A stretch of 64,000 bases of DNA from Proteocatella sphenisci DSM 23131 (lineage in GTDB: Bacteria; Bacillota; Clostridia; Peptostreptococcales; Filifactoraceae). The translations under genes and the position numbers were made by a program. The DNA lies in assembly GCF_000423525.1 (NCBI RefSeq), contig NZ_AUID01000009.1, forward strand, positions 1-64,000, in the 5' to 3' direction. The notes under the pieces were generated by a model. That model was not told where the DNA came from. It searched no databases and saw only the letters and a list, made by a program, of their open reading frames with translations. Numbering within the stretch: position 1 is the first letter of the stretch; the number at the start of each line of letters is the position of its first letter. Shown here one piece after another: positions 36,559 through 45,689 of the stretch.

Positions 36559-37986
36559 CTAAAAGTTGAAATATATAAATGGGTTGTAGGTGCCTTTTAT
36601 AAGATAGGCTGCAGATACCATAAAAAGTAGCGTCAAGACCGATATAAAGCTTATCTCCATAGCGATTACATTTTCTCCAGCATTTTGCCTTTTATGATAC
36701 CGACTCATTGCCATTGATATCAGTGGGAAACAGGCAATTATACCTGCAACATATACAAACCTGTAGTCATGCAAATAAAGCATAGCAATTGGCTCTAAAG
36801 CGAATTGTCCATTCATGGCAAACATAGATTTGATAAAATCTACAGCATAAGTTATGCTCTCAGACCTAAACAACACCCAGCCAAATATCACAATTGTCAT
36901 TGTATATATGTGTCCCAAAACCTTACTCTTTTGAAGAATTTTTTCAAGTCCGGTAAATTTTTCTATTATTATAAATGTGCCAAAATATATACCCCATACT
37001 ATAAATGTCCAGTTGGCTCCATGCCATATTCCCGTACAAAGCCATACAACAGCAATATTTCTCAGCTGTATGAGTTTGCCGCCTCTGCTTCCTCCAAGTG
37101 GAATATAAACATAATCCCTGAACCAGCTTCCAAGCGATATATGCCACCTTCTCCAGAAATCAGAAATAGATTTTGCCATATAAGGGTGATTAAAGTTTTC
37201 CGGAAAATGAAATCCAAACAACTTTCCAAGCCCTATTGCCATGTCTGAATATCCTGAAAAATCAAAGTAAATTTGCAGAGTATATGCAATTGCTCCCATC
37301 CATGCAAGCATTAGAGAAACCGAGTCAGCCGGGAAGCTGTATGCCTTGTCTGCTATAAGTGCAAACTGATTTGCAAGTATGACTTTTTTGGCTATACCAA
37401 GTATAAATCTTGATGTCCCTTGAACAAAATCATCTTCTGTAGCATTTCTTTGCCTTAGTTCCTTGGCTATAGTTTCATATCTTACTATAGGCCCTGCTAT
37501 AAGTTGAGGGAAAAATGAAATATAAAGTCCTACATCAAAAGGGTTTTTAAAAGCTTCAGCTTTTTTTCTGTGGACATCTATAACATAAGAAATCCCCTGA
37601 AATGTAAAAAATGATATTCCTATAGGAAGGGCAATATGAGGCACGCCAAGCTCCAGAGAAAATAAGGAATTTAAATTACCTACTATAAATCCCGCATATT
37701 TGAATACCGCAAGCAGTCCAAGATTGAATGAAAGCATTAAAATAAGTATATATTTCTTTTTGTCATGACTATAATCCAATTCAATTTCACGCGCAAACCA
37801 ATAATTGGCAAGTATGCACCCTGCCATTACAAAAACGAACAGTGGTTCTCCCCATGCATAAAATATAAGGCTAAAAACCAGAAGCAGCCTGTTTCTTTTT
37901 GAATGCTCCTTAGTAAAGCGATAGTATAACAAGATGAGAAGGGGAAGAAAAAAGAATAAGAAAAATGTGCTCGAAAAAAGCATCAA
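36559..37986 (-). CDS. MBOAT family membrane-bound O-acyltransferase (AlgI/PatA-like)
   Basis: 475 residues, multi-pass membrane protein. The MBOAT signatures are intact: ALPIGISFFTFQGISYVIDVHR, FFPQLIAGPIVRYETI, FWRRWHISLGSWFRDYVYIPLGGSRGG and the catalytic His in WLCTGIWHGANWTFIVWG. It should pass acyl groups, usually acetyl, across the membrane to the DHHW protein encoded next. The gene lies 27 bp after the sirtuin gene; that neighbour is probably unrelated. The target may be an exopolysaccharide or wall glycan. Confidence 0.9.
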   Translation of the reverse strand: MMLFSSTFFLFFFLPLLILLYYRFTKEHSKRNRLLLVFSLIFYAWGEPLFVFVMAGCILANYWFAREIELDYSHDKKKYILILMLSFNLGLLAVFKYAGFIVGNLNSLFSLELGVPHIALPIGISFFTFQGISYVIDVHRKKAEAFKNPFDVGLYISFFPQLIAGPIVRYETIAKELRQRNATEDDFVQGTSRFILGIAKKVILANQFALIADKAYSFPADSVSLMLAWMGAIAYTLQIYFDFSGYSDMAIGLGKLFGFHFPENFNHPYMAKSISDFWRRWHISLGSWFRDYVYIPLGGSRGGKLIQLRNIAVVWLCTGIWHGANWTFIVWGIYFGTFIIIEKFTGLEKILQKSKVLGHIYTMTIVIFGWVLFRSESITYAVDFIKSMFAMNGQFALEPIAMLYLHDYRFVYVAGIIACFPLISMAMSRYHKRQNAGENVIAMEISFISVLTLLFMVSAAYLIKGTYNPFIYFNF

Positions 37987-38013
37987 AGTCTCCTCTCAAA
38001 TGATTATATTTTT

Positions 38014-38742
38014 TTATAAAAAATTTTTAAATACCTGTCCGATTTTATTATCAATGACAAGCGATGCCCTGCAGTTTTTACTCGTAGAGCCTTTGTTTAT
38101 AAGCACCAGATCCTTGCCCGAAAAATAATCCACAAGACTGGCAGCTGGGTATACTCCAAGAGAAGTCCCTCCAATTATGAGCATATCCGCTCTTGATATA
38201 TGCTTTACTGCCTGTTCTACAATTTCATTGTCAAGCCCTTCCTGATAAAGTACTACGTCAGGCTTGATTACTCCACCACATTCACAACGTGGTACATCTT
38301 TAGTCCCAAGTATATAGGTAATATCATAAAATTTGCTGCATTTCATACAGTAGTTTCTGTGAACCGAACCATGAAGCTCCAGCACATTTTTACTTCCAGA
38401 TTTTTGATGAAGGTTATCTATATTTTGAGTAACTATGGCCTTGAGCTTTCCCTTTTTCTCAAGCTCAGAAAGCGCAATATGTGCATAGTTTGGCTTCGCA
38501 TCAGGAAAAATCATCTTATCTCTGTAAAACCTGTAAAATTCCAAAGTGTTTTTCATAAAAAAATCATGAGACAATATTGTTTCTGGAGGATACTTGTATT
38601 TTTGACTATAAAGACCGTCTATACTCCTAAAATCAGATATTCCACTCTCTGTCGAAACTCCCGCACCTCCAAAAAATACTATGTTGTCACAATGCGAAAC
38701 AAGCTCAATAAATTTTTCAATTGATGAATCCAAAGTTATCAC
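38014..38742 (-). CDS. NAD-dependent protein deacetylase, Sir2 family
   Basis: 242 residues. NAD motif FFGGAGVSTESGISDFRS, VTQNIDNLHQKSGS, catalytic His in LELHGSVHRN, a zinc site of four Cys (CMKCSKFYD and CECGG), and IIGGTSLGVYPAASLVDYF. This is the bacterial CobB/sirtuin pattern. The substrate probably includes acetylated metabolic enzymes; desuccinylase Y/R residues were not examined. The gene precedes the MBOAT pair on the same strand. Confidence 0.92.
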   Translation of the reverse strand: MITLDSSIEKFIELVSHCDNIVFFGGAGVSTESGISDFRSIDGLYSQKYKYPPETILSHDFFMKNTLEFYRFYRDKMIFPDAKPNYAHIALSELEKKGKLKAIVTQNIDNLHQKSGSKNVLELHGSVHRNYCMKCSKFYDITYILGTKDVPRCECGGVIKPDVVLYQEGLDNEIVEQAVKHISRADMLIIGGTSLGVYPAASLVDYFSGKDLVLINKGSTSKNCRASLVIDNKIGQVFKNFL

Positions 38743-38761
38743 TCCTGACTTAAATTATAAA

Positions 38762-38791
38762 AAAGTCACACCTTCTATTTGAAGTGTGACT
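38762..38791 (-). terminator. Terminator after rplT
   Basis: Stem GAAGTGTGAC/GTCACACCTTC (38765-38775 and 38781-38790), followed by Ts on the minus strand, between rplT and the sirtuin gene. Confidence 0.8.
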
Positions 38792-38817
38792 ACTTTACGT
38801 GTTTATATACAAACTAC

Positions 38818-39174
38818 TTATTGTATTGCTTTCTTTGCTGTTTCAACGATCTGTGCAAATCCTGCTGGATCGTGGATAGCCATTTCTGAAAGCATTTTTC
38901 TATTTATAGTTATGTTTGACTTCTTAAGTCCATTCATGAATTTTGAATAACTTAGTCCGTGCATTCTTGTTCCTGCGTTTATTCTTGCAATCCAAAGTTT
39001 TCTGAAATCTCTCTTCTTAAGTTTTCTTCCTTTGTATGCGTGAGCTAGTGCCTTCATTACGAATTCGTTAGCTGGTCTGTAAAGTTTACTTCTTGATCCT
39101 CTGAAACCTTTTGCAAGCTTCAGTATTTTCTTATGCTTTTTACGTGCATTTAGTGCTCTTTTAACTCTTGCCAT
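38818..39174 (-). CDS. rplT: 50S ribosomal protein L20
   Basis: 118 residues. [52 protein letters not shown] and [15 protein letters not shown] are characteristic. L20 also represses its own operon by binding the infC leader in many bacteria; a leader with a terminator hairpin is present here. Last gene of infC-rpmI-rplT. Confidence 0.98.
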   Translation of the reverse strand: MARVKRALNARKKHKKILKLAKGFRGSRSKLYRPANEFVMKALAHAYKGRKLKKRDFRKLWIARINAGTRMHGLSYSKFMNGLKKSNITINRKMLSEMAIHDPAGFAQIVETAKKAIQ

Positions 39175-39194
39175 TTATCTATACCTCCTTCTTT

Positions 39195-39392
39195 TTATAT
39201 ATATGGTAATAATCTTGCAATTCTAGACTGATCGCCTTTTGACATTATAGCTGATTTTCTAAGTTTTCTCTTAGTATTAGAACTTTTCTTTGTTAAGATA
39301 TGTCTTTTGTAGGCTTTTGATCTCTTTAATTTTCCGCTTCCTGTTGCTCTGAATCTCTTCGCAGCTCCACGGTGAGTTTTCATCTTAGGCAT
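39195..39392 (-). CDS. rpmI: 50S ribosomal protein L35
   Basis: 65 residues, basic. [20 protein letters not shown], the conserved [17 protein letters not shown], and the C-terminal RIARLLPYI. It lies 17 bp after infC and 20 bp before rplT. Confidence 0.98.
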   Translation of the reverse strand: MPKMKTHRGAAKRFRATGSGKLKRSKAYKRHILTKKSSNTKRKLRKSAIMSKGDQSRIARLLPYI

Positions 39393-39409
39393 AACTGTAT
39401 CCTCCTCGC

Positions 39410-39922
39410 TTAAATTTTCTTTGGTTCCATCATCAGTACCAAGCTGTTTCCTTCAAATTTAGGATCCTTATCAGGAACTCCCGATTCTCCAACCAGCTCG
39501 ATAAATTTATTAATAACTTGGTATCCTATCTCCTTGTGTCCAAGCTCACGGCCTCTGAATCTAACAGCTACCTTTACTTTGTCACCATCTTCCAAGAATC
39601 TACAAGTCATTTTCGCTTTAGTTTTAAGGTCGTTCATTTCAATTACTGGTCTCAGTCTTATCTCTTTAACTACAACTACTTTTTGTTTCTTCTTTGATTC
39701 TTTTTCTTTTTTTGCTGCCTCGTATTTGAATTTACCCAAATCCATAATCTTACATACCGGTGGTACTGCATTTGGGGATATCTTTACAAGGTCAAGATTT
39801 TTCTGACTAGCCATCAATTGAGCGTCCTTGGTTGGTACTACTCCAAGCTGCAGCCCATTCTCGTCAATAAGTCTTACTTCCTTATCACGAATTTGCTCAT
39901 TAATTTGTTGTTCTTTAATAAT
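39410..39922 (-). CDS. infC: Translation initiation factor IF-3 (AUU start)
   Basis: About 170 residues. The C-terminal domain is plain ([42 protein letters not shown]). Conserved N-terminal domain codons extend upstream of the first ATG without a break: [17 protein letters not shown] and [16 protein letters not shown]. No ATG, GTG or TTG fits before them; two ATT codons at 39920-39922 and 39917-39919 stand 6-9 bp after GGAGGTG. AUU start is the known device for IF-3 self-repression. The first ATT is chosen; the second is equally possible. Confidence 0.93.
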   Translation of the reverse strand: MIKEQQINEQIRDKEVRLIDENGLQLGVVPTKDAQLMASQKNLDLVKISPNAVPPVCKIMDLGKFKYEAAKKEKESKKKQKVVVVKEIRLRPVIEMNDLKTKAKMTCRFLEDGDKVKVAVRFRGRELGHKEIGYQVINKFIELVGESGVPDKDPKFEGNSLVLMMEPKKI

Positions 39923-39924
39923 TT

Positions 39925-40107
39925 TTCACCTCCAAATTTTTCATGCTCAGCTTTGTTATCTTTTCTATATTATTAAAAAAGGGCGAATAGTATATACTAT
40001 CCGCCCAAAATTATAATCTTAAATACTGCACAATTTTAAAATTAATCTTGTAAACCCTATAAACTTAAAGCAATAAGGTGAGAAGCGGTCTTCTACTTAA
40101 TCAACAT
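39925..40107 (-). ncRNA. infC leader, L20-type autoregulatory attenuator
   Basis: Between the promoter and infC. The RNA ends in a strong hairpin (39981-40006; minus strand GGGCGGATAGTA pairing with TACTATTCGCCC with one G-U) followed by six Ts, about 55 nt before the start. Upstream is an AGAAG/CTTCT stem (40081-40094) and the AAGTTTATAGGGTTT segment typical of firmicute L20 leaders. Excess L20 would favour termination. Confidence 0.75.
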
Positions 40108-40112
40108 TGATA

Positions 40113-40141
40113 ATTATACATGTATTATCCATATATGTCAA
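40113..40141 (-). promoter_or_regulatory. Consensus promoter of infC-rpmI-rplT
   Basis: Minus strand TTGACA (40136-40141), 17-bp spacer, TATAAT (40113-40118). Confidence 0.88.
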
Positions 40142-40151
40142 TGCCTTGTCT

Positions 40152-40910
40152 TTAAAATATTTTTTTCCCTCTATAATAATAAGCATATATTTTTTCAAAG
40201 TCCTGGTCTGTAAATATTTTCTGGGCCACAGCATTATCTTCTTGAACGTCTGCTATAACAACTTTTATCCCTCTTGAAAGTCCCTTGCAGAGCATACCTT
40301 TGAGCAGTTTTTTACCATAGTCCAGGTTTCTGTATTTTGGGGATACAAACAAGTCGTTTATTATCATATACTCGTCAATAAAGGTAACATAGCCCATGGC
40401 TATAACCCGTTCTCTGTCTACTATTGCAAAGAACATATTCTCAAGCATGCTTTTTTGTATATTGTCTTCAAAAAAAGATTTTTGCCCTGGGTGCATGTCA
40501 GTAAGATGCTGGTAGTCACTTAGCCACTCGTCATTAAGGCTGGTGTCTACGAATATCCCCTGCTCAATAAAATTTGCGAATGCAAAAAGTTCTTTTTCCC
40601 TGTTTTCAAGATTGAGTGCAAGTACCACCCCAGGGTTTGATATTTCAAATCCACTCCTGACCATTTCCATCTCAAGATGTTCAAATTCCTTTGAGAATAC
40701 AACTCTGTAATATGGGTTTATGTCATTCTTGGATAGTTTTTTTAAGTGCCTGTCCATTATATTAACTATTTCATTCTTTTCAGGAGGAATTAGCATATTT
40801 ATTGTACAGACATTTGCCGTATTGAAATATCTTATTAAAAAACCATTATCTATCGTTATGCCAGATGAAGGATTAGAATTCATCAAAAGTTCTTCTATTC
40901 TTTGTATCAT
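40152..40910 (-). CDS. GNAT family N-acetyltransferase, substrate unknown
   Basis: 252 residues. The C-terminal half (about 120-252) carries the acetyl-CoA fold: FFAIVDRERVIAMGYVTF, INDLFVSPKYRNLDYGKKLL, then VVIADVQEDNAVAQKIFTDQDFEKI. The pyrophosphate loop is R-N-L-D-Y-G-K, a slightly divergent form. The N-terminal half (about 1-110) resembles another degenerate GNAT unit. It lies between thrS and infC, 52 bp after thrS. No substrate can be named. Confidence 0.75.
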   Translation of the reverse strand: MIQRIEELLMNSNPSSGITIDNGFLIRYFNTANVCTINMLIPPEKNEIVNIMDRHLKKLSKNDINPYYRVVFSKEFEHLEMEMVRSGFEISNPGVVLALNLENREKELFAFANFIEQGIFVDTSLNDEWLSDYQHLTDMHPGQKSFFEDNIQKSMLENMFFAIVDRERVIAMGYVTFIDEYMIINDLFVSPKYRNLDYGKKLLKGMLCKGLSRGIKVVIADVQEDNAVAQKIFTDQDFEKIYAYYYRGKKIF

Positions 40911-40962
40911 CGAATCAGCGCCCTTCTAACTATATTTTATGATATTATAACATAAAATTTAA

Positions 40963-42870
40963 TTAAATTCTATCCTTTGATTCTTTAACCAGCTTGTCCA
41001 CGAATTCCTGAATGCTTAGTGAACCCAGTTCTCCACCGTCTCTTGATCTTACAGATACATTTCCTTCGTTAACTTCTTTTTCTCCAACAATTATCATATA
41101 TGGTACTTTTTCCATCTGAGCTTCTCTTATCTTGTAACCTATTTTTTCTGCTCTGTCATCGATTGTAACTCTTATTCCTGCATCAAAAAGTTTCTTGTAA
41201 AGATCGTCTGCATAGTCCATGAACTTGTCAGATATAGGAAGAATCTTTGCCTGAACTGGAGAAAGCCATACAGGGAATTTTCCTGCGTATTGCTCTATAA
41301 GGATTCCTATAAATCTTTCTATACTTCCAAATGCAACTCTGTGAATCATTATAGGTCTGTGCTTTTCGCCGTCTTTTCCTGTGTAAGTCAGGTCAAATCG
41401 CTGTGGAAGCTGATAGTCAAGCTGGATTGTTCCACACTGCCAAGTTCTTCCTATACAGTCTCTAAGATGGAAATCTATCTTAGGCCCGTAAAATGCTCCG
41501 TCTCCTTCGTTGAGTCTATAGTCTAATCCAAGCTCCTCAAGAGCGGCTTTTAGTGCTGCTTCTGCCTCATCCCACATTGATATTTCACCAAGGAAGCTCT
41601 CTGGTCTTGTAGAAAGTTCTACGTGATAAGAGAATCCAAACTGCTTGTAAACCTTGTCTATCAGCTGCGCAACACCCTTTATTTCATCCTTGATCTGTTC
41701 AGGAAGCATGAATATATGTGCATCGTCTTGCGTAAATGCTCTTACTCTCATAAGTCCATGAAGGGCTCCTGAAAGCTCATGTCTGTGAACCCTTCCAACT
41801 TCTCCCATTCTTATAGGAAAATCTCTGTAAGACCTCATTTTTGTCTTGTAGGCAAGCATGCCTCCAGGACAGTTCATAGGCTTGATGGCAAAATCCTCAT
41901 CATCTATCTGTACTGTATACATATTTTCCTTGTAGTGGAACCAGTGACCAGAAGTTTCCCAAAGTTTTCTGTTAAGTATGATTGGTGTTTCAATCTCAAC
42001 ATAACCAGCCGCTCTGTGTACTTCTCTCCAGTATGTCATAAGTTCATTTTTGAGTATTGTTCCATTTGGAAGGAAGAATGGGAATCCAGGTCCCTCTTCT
42101 AATATTGTAAACAGTTCCAGTTCTTTTCCAAGTTTTCTGTGGTCTCTTTTTTTAGCTTCTTCTATCATTTCAAGATATTCATCAAGAAATTTCTTTTTCT
42201 CAAAAGATATACCATAGACTCTTTGAAGCATCTTATTGGACTGGTCTGCTCTCCAATATGCACCTGCAACACTTGTAAGTTTTAATGCCTTTACTTTTTT
42301 AGTATTTGAAAGGTGTGGCCCTGCACAAAGATCTACAAAGTCTCCCTGTCTGTAAAAGGAAAGTCTCTGCCCTTCTTTTGCAAGATCCTTTATAAGCTCT
42401 ATCTTATAGTCTTCATTTCTTTCTTTCATCAGCGCTATGGCCTCATCTTCATCAAGCTCAAATCTTTCAATATCAAGCTCTGATTTCACTATTTTTTTCA
42501 TTTCAGCTTCAATTTTTTCAAGATCTTCAGGAGTAAGTCTGTAGTCCAGGTCTATATCATAATAGAAGCCATTTTCTACAGCTGGACCTGTTCCAAGCTT
42601 TGTGTCCGGAAACAGATTTTTGATTGCATGGGCCATTATATGAGTGGAAGTATGCCAGAAAATATCTTTTCCATCTGCATCATCAAATTTTAAAAAGTCA
42701 ATCTTTCCGTCTTCTTCTATGAGATGATTGGTTTCTACTACCTCTCCGTTAAATTTTGCACCTACTACCGCTCTTCCAAGTCCTTCACTTATTGAATTAG
42801 CAACATCCAATACGCTTACCTTTGATTCAAACTCTTTTATTGAGCCATCTTTTAACTGTACTTTAATCAT
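40963..42870 (-). CDS. thrS: Threonyl-tRNA synthetase
   Basis: 635 residues. TGS domain (MIKVQLKDGSIKEFES), HxxxH editing domain (TSTHIMAHAIKNLFPD, GPAVENGFYYDID, LCAGPHLSNT), class II core with FAIKPMNCPGGMLAYK, RMGEVGRVHRHELSGALHGL, and C-terminal anticodon domain (LPISDKFMDYADDLYKKL). A GTG four codons upstream is in frame but overlaps the GGAGG site, so ATG at 42870 is the start. Controlled by the T-box leader just upstream. Confidence 0.98.
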   Translation of the reverse strand: MIKVQLKDGSIKEFESKVSVLDVANSISEGLGRAVVGAKFNGEVVETNHLIEEDGKIDFLKFDDADGKDIFWHTSTHIMAHAIKNLFPDTKLGTGPAVENGFYYDIDLDYRLTPEDLEKIEAEMKKIVKSELDIERFELDEDEAIALMKERNEDYKIELIKDLAKEGQRLSFYRQGDFVDLCAGPHLSNTKKVKALKLTSVAGAYWRADQSNKMLQRVYGISFEKKKFLDEYLEMIEEAKKRDHRKLGKELELFTILEEGPGFPFFLPNGTILKNELMTYWREVHRAAGYVEIETPIILNRKLWETSGHWFHYKENMYTVQIDDEDFAIKPMNCPGGMLAYKTKMRSYRDFPIRMGEVGRVHRHELSGALHGLMRVRAFTQDDAHIFMLPEQIKDEIKGVAQLIDKVYKQFGFSYHVELSTRPESFLGEISMWDEAEAALKAALEELGLDYRLNEGDGAFYGPKIDFHLRDCIGRTWQCGTIQLDYQLPQRFDLTYTGKDGEKHRPIMIHRVAFGSIERFIGILIEQYAGKFPVWLSPVQAKILPISDKFMDYADDLYKKLFDAGIRVTIDDRAEKIGYKIREAQMEKVPYMIIVGEKEVNEGNVSVRSRDGGELGSLSIQEFVDKLVKESKDRI

Positions 42871-42899
42871 ATTATCCTCCACTTTTAAATTATGGTATT

Positions 42900-43090
42900 A
42901 AAAAATCCCACGAGCATATAAGCTCATGGGACGTGTATACGTGGTTCCACCCAAGTTTGTTCTCTTATGGCTGTATCGGGCCTCCCGCTCATTACTAATG
43001 AGTGCTCTAAGGTGGTTTTCATAGTTATATTTACCAGAAACTCTCAGCTAAATGTTTCTTCTCTGTAGATAACAAATCACTATTACTCGT
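42900..43090 (-). ncRNA. T-box riboswitch of thrS
   Basis: The minus strand leader contains the T-box core TGGGTGGAACCACG (42940-42953), a terminator stem CCCATGAGC/GCTCGTGGG with a T-run (about 42901-42931), an upstream GCTGAGAGTTTC segment, and a likely specifier ACC (Thr) in the ATGAAAACCACC loop near 43014-43025. Uncharged tRNA-Thr would stabilise the antiterminator and switch thrS on. Confidence 0.93.
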
Positions 43091-43160
43091 CTTTTCAACG
43101 CATTATATTATATATCTTAACAACAATTATATTATCAAGAAATATTTTTGTCAACAGTAA

Positions 43161-43766
43161 TTACCACAAAAATTGCATCACTACTGCCTGAAATAGTCCA
43201 ATCGCGGCTCCAAGAAAGCCTCCTAGAACCTCTATATGTTTAAGTTCCGACTTTGCGACACTTAAAATTATCTCTTCTATCTTTTCAAGTTCAAACTGAT
43301 TAATCTTTTCCTCGACCATTTCGCCTATATTTACATTTTCTCCGGCTTTTTTTATCAATTCTCCAGATTTTTCATCTATGAATACTGATATTTCCTTATC
43401 TACAACATCTCCAAACATTCCCATTGCCATCATTTTAAGGCTCGATGGAAGTATGGACATCTTTTCGTCTATAACAGTTGATATCTTTCCTTTGATCTCA
43501 TCTGCTATCCAATTCTTGTTTTCATCGGTAAGAAGTTTTTCGCCTATCTCGTCCATAGATATCAGTTCATCATGAACTGTCTGTCCAATGTTTCTGGCTA
43601 TATCAAATCTTCGCTTTGGTATAAGCCCTATGATATGAAAGTTTATAAGTGGTATTTTTACTGGCAAAAGTGGACGAAATAAAAGCTTGATAGCTATGAC
43701 ATTAGTCATCCAGCCTATAAGACCACCAACCACCACCATAAACATAATTTTTAAAAATAACTGCAT
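43161..43766 (-). CDS. DUF445 family membrane protein
   Basis: 201 residues. N-terminal transmembrane segment with GGLIGWMTNVIAIKLLFRP, then HIIGLIPKRRFDIARNIGQ and the helical middle region, ending in a second membrane segment GGFLGAAIGLFQAVVMQFLW. This is the short clostridial form of DUF445 (B. subtilis YheB is longer). Function unknown; related to spore or envelope proteins in Bacilli. Its ATG directly follows the nusB stop (TAAATG). Confidence 0.8.
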   Translation of the reverse strand: MQLFLKIMFMVVVGGLIGWMTNVIAIKLLFRPLLPVKIPLINFHIIGLIPKRRFDIARNIGQTVHDELISMDEIGEKLLTDENKNWIADEIKGKISTVIDEKMSILPSSLKMMAMGMFGDVVDKEISVFIDEKSGELIKKAGENVNIGEMVEEKINQFELEKIEEIILSVAKSELKHIEVLGGFLGAAIGLFQAVVMQFLW

Positions 43767-44177
43767 TTACTCACCTTTTTTCGTTGATTCAAATATATTT
43801 CTTAAAACCTTATTTATGAATTTAAAGGCCTTTTCTTCTGAGAACAGTTTTGCAAGTTCTACCGCTTCGTTTATAGACACCGCTTCAGGCACATCATCAA
43901 AATAAAGCATCTCTGTCGTTGCTGCCCTTATTATACTAAGATCTATTTTACCTAGTCTTTCCATCTTCCACTTCTGAAGATTTTCAGAAATAGCAGCATT
44001 TACTTCTTCTTTATTATCAAAATAAGTTTCAAGTATTCTTTTTGCAAATTTCAAATTTTCTTTATCAAGTTCATATTTATCAAAATACTCGTTGATATAT
44101 GAAGTCTCATCTTCTTTTTGCACAACCATTTCATACAAAAGCTCTACGGCTTTTTGACGTTCATCTCTTCTTCCCAT
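43767..44177 (-). CDS. nusB: Transcription antitermination factor NusB
   Basis: 136 residues, all-helical RNA-binding protein. MGRRDERQKAVELLYEMVVQ, LSIIRAATTEMLYFDDVPEAVSINEAVELAKLFSEEKAFKFINKVL. It forms antitermination complexes on rRNA with NusE. It follows the Asp23 gene by 10 bp, a conserved pairing in Firmicutes. Confidence 0.95.
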   Translation of the reverse strand: MGRRDERQKAVELLYEMVVQKEDETSYINEYFDKYELDKENLKFAKRILETYFDNKEEVNAAISENLQKWKMERLGKIDLSIIRAATTEMLYFDDVPEAVSINEAVELAKLFSEEKAFKFINKVLRNIFESTKKGE

Positions 44178-44187
44178 ATTTTCTCCA

Positions 44188-44559
44188 TTATTCTGATACG
44201 TTTTTTTGCTTATCAGGTTTTTCTGACTTTATAACTACTCCATGCACATGAACGTTAACTTCAATAACTTGTCTTTCAGTCATTGATTCTATAGCGTTTT
44301 TTACATTTTCCTGTACTTTTTTTGCAATTTCTGGAATTATTTGACCATATTCTACATCAATAATTATAGTCACGGCTATTTTCTCTTCATCAAGAACCAC
44401 AGAAACGCCCTTGTTGAATTTCTTCCCTCTGAATATTTCCAGCAGTGCATCTGCTATTCCACTGTATACCCCTGCTACACCCTTTATTTCATCCGCCGCT
44501 ATATTTGATATAGTAACGATTACATCTTCTGATATATTGATATTTCCCATCTCGCTCAT
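44188..44559 (-). CDS. Asp23/Gls24 family envelope stress response protein
   Basis: 123 residues. MSEMGNINISEDVIVTISNIAADEIKGVAGVYSG is the Asp23 (DUF322, YqhY/YloU) core, with VILDVEYGQIIPEIAKKVQ and VNVHVHGVVIK. These proteins are linked to envelope or fatty-acid homeostasis in Firmicutes; YqhY is next to accBC in Bacillus. Here it lies between plsX and nusB, also a lipid context. ATG at 44559 has AGGAGGT; a longer frame starting 12 codons earlier has no ribosome site. Confidence 0.92.
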   Translation of the reverse strand: MSEMGNINISEDVIVTISNIAADEIKGVAGVYSGIADALLEIFRGKKFNKGVSVVLDEEKIAVTIIIDVEYGQIIPEIAKKVQENVKNAIESMTERQVIEVNVHVHGVVIKSEKPDKQKNVSE

Positions 44560-44634
44560 ACTACGACCTCCTGATTTTGTATATAATTCATACATATCAT
44601 TATATCAAACTTTACCTCAAGTGGCAAAATATTT

Positions 44635-45630
44635 TTAAATCTCTGATATGTGCGACTTGAGATCTTCAATATAATTGGAATCTTTAAATTTCTTTGCCTG
44701 AAGGATTGCATTTGTAATAGCAAGTGCCTTTGAATTTCCATGGGCCTTGAGTACTACACCATCAACTCCTAAAAACGGAGCTCCACCTATTGCATCAGCA
44801 CTAAATCCGTCTTTTAACTTTCTCATGTCATTCTTGATCATAGCCCCTGCAATTTTTCCCTTTGCAGATGACATCATGACGTCTTTCATCATATTCATAA
44901 TAGTTGAAGCTACGCCTTCGGTAGTCTTCAAAACTATATTTCCTGTAAATCCATCAGTTACAGCTACGTCCACTGTGCCTTCAGGCATATCTCTGCCTTC
45001 AATATTTCCATAAAAATTAATCTGAGTGCTTTCTTTCATGAGTAAATAGGCTTCTTTTGTAAGGTCATTGCCTTTGCCTTCTTCTGAGCCATTATTCAAG
45101 AGTCCTACCGAAGGATTTTCTATGCCAAGCACATTTTTCGCATAGAGTGATCCCATTACTCCAAATTCAAGTATATTTCTTGCCTTACACTCTGCGTTTG
45201 CACCTATGTCAAGCAGGACCGTATATCCTTTTGGATTTGGAAAAAATCCAGTAAGCGCAGGTCTGTCAATCCCTTTTATTCTTCCCACTACAAAAAGACC
45301 TCCCACGAGTATTGCCCCTGTGCTCCCAGCGCCCAGGAACGCATCCACTTTTTTGTCTTTTAAAAGTTTCATTGCAATAACAAGAGAAGAATCTTTTTTT
45401 GATCTGACAGCTCTTGTAGGAGCATCGTCAAATTCTATTACTTCAGTAGCATTTACAACTTCTATTCCCGATCTGTCTTTAGTTTTTTTATCTATGATTT
45501 TATTTATTTCATCTTCTTTTCCAACAAGGACTACCGTTATGTCTGGATTTTTGCTTACAGCATCAAGCGCTCCGACAACTATCTCATATGGTGCATGGTC
45601 TCCACCCATAGCATCTACAGCTATTCTCAT
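44635..45630 (-). CDS. plsX: Phosphate acyltransferase PlsX
   Basis: 331 residues. Makes acyl-phosphate from acyl-ACP for phospholipid synthesis. MRIAVDAMGGDHAPYEIVVGAL, AFLGAGSTGAILVGGLFVVGRI, LLDIGANAECKARNILEFGVMG, VAVTDGFTGNIVLKTTEG and IGGAPFLGVDGVVLKAHG are the family blocks. The ATG at 45630 follows CAGGAGGATACG. An intrinsic terminator lies only 20 bp upstream, between rpmF and this gene. No fapR is present. Confidence 0.96.
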   Translation of the reverse strand: MRIAVDAMGGDHAPYEIVVGALDAVSKNPDITVVLVGKEDEINKIIDKKTKDRSGIEVVNATEVIEFDDAPTRAVRSKKDSSLVIAMKLLKDKKVDAFLGAGSTGAILVGGLFVVGRIKGIDRPALTGFFPNPKGYTVLLDIGANAECKARNILEFGVMGSLYAKNVLGIENPSVGLLNNGSEEGKGNDLTKEAYLLMKESTQINFYGNIEGRDMPEGTVDVAVTDGFTGNIVLKTTEGVASTIMNMMKDVMMSSAKGKIAGAMIKNDMRKLKDGFSADAIGGAPFLGVDGVVLKAHGNSKALAITNAILQAKKFKDSNYIEDLKSHISEI

Positions 45631-45647
45631 CGTATCCTCCTGCATAA

Positions 45648-45679
45648 TAAAAAAAAGCATGTAGTGTCCACCTACATGC
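45648..45679 (-). terminator. Terminator between rpmF and plsX
   Basis: GCATGTAG (45657-45664)/CTACATGC (45672-45679) with a 7-nt loop, then eight Ts on the minus strand. It ends directly before the plsX ribosome site. Confidence 0.85.
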
Positions 45680-45689
45680 CGGTAAAAAT

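Noticed and set aside
42871-42882. GTG start for thrS four codons upstream
   Set aside because: It overlaps the GGAGG site; the ATG at 42870 has correct spacing and begins the TGS domain.
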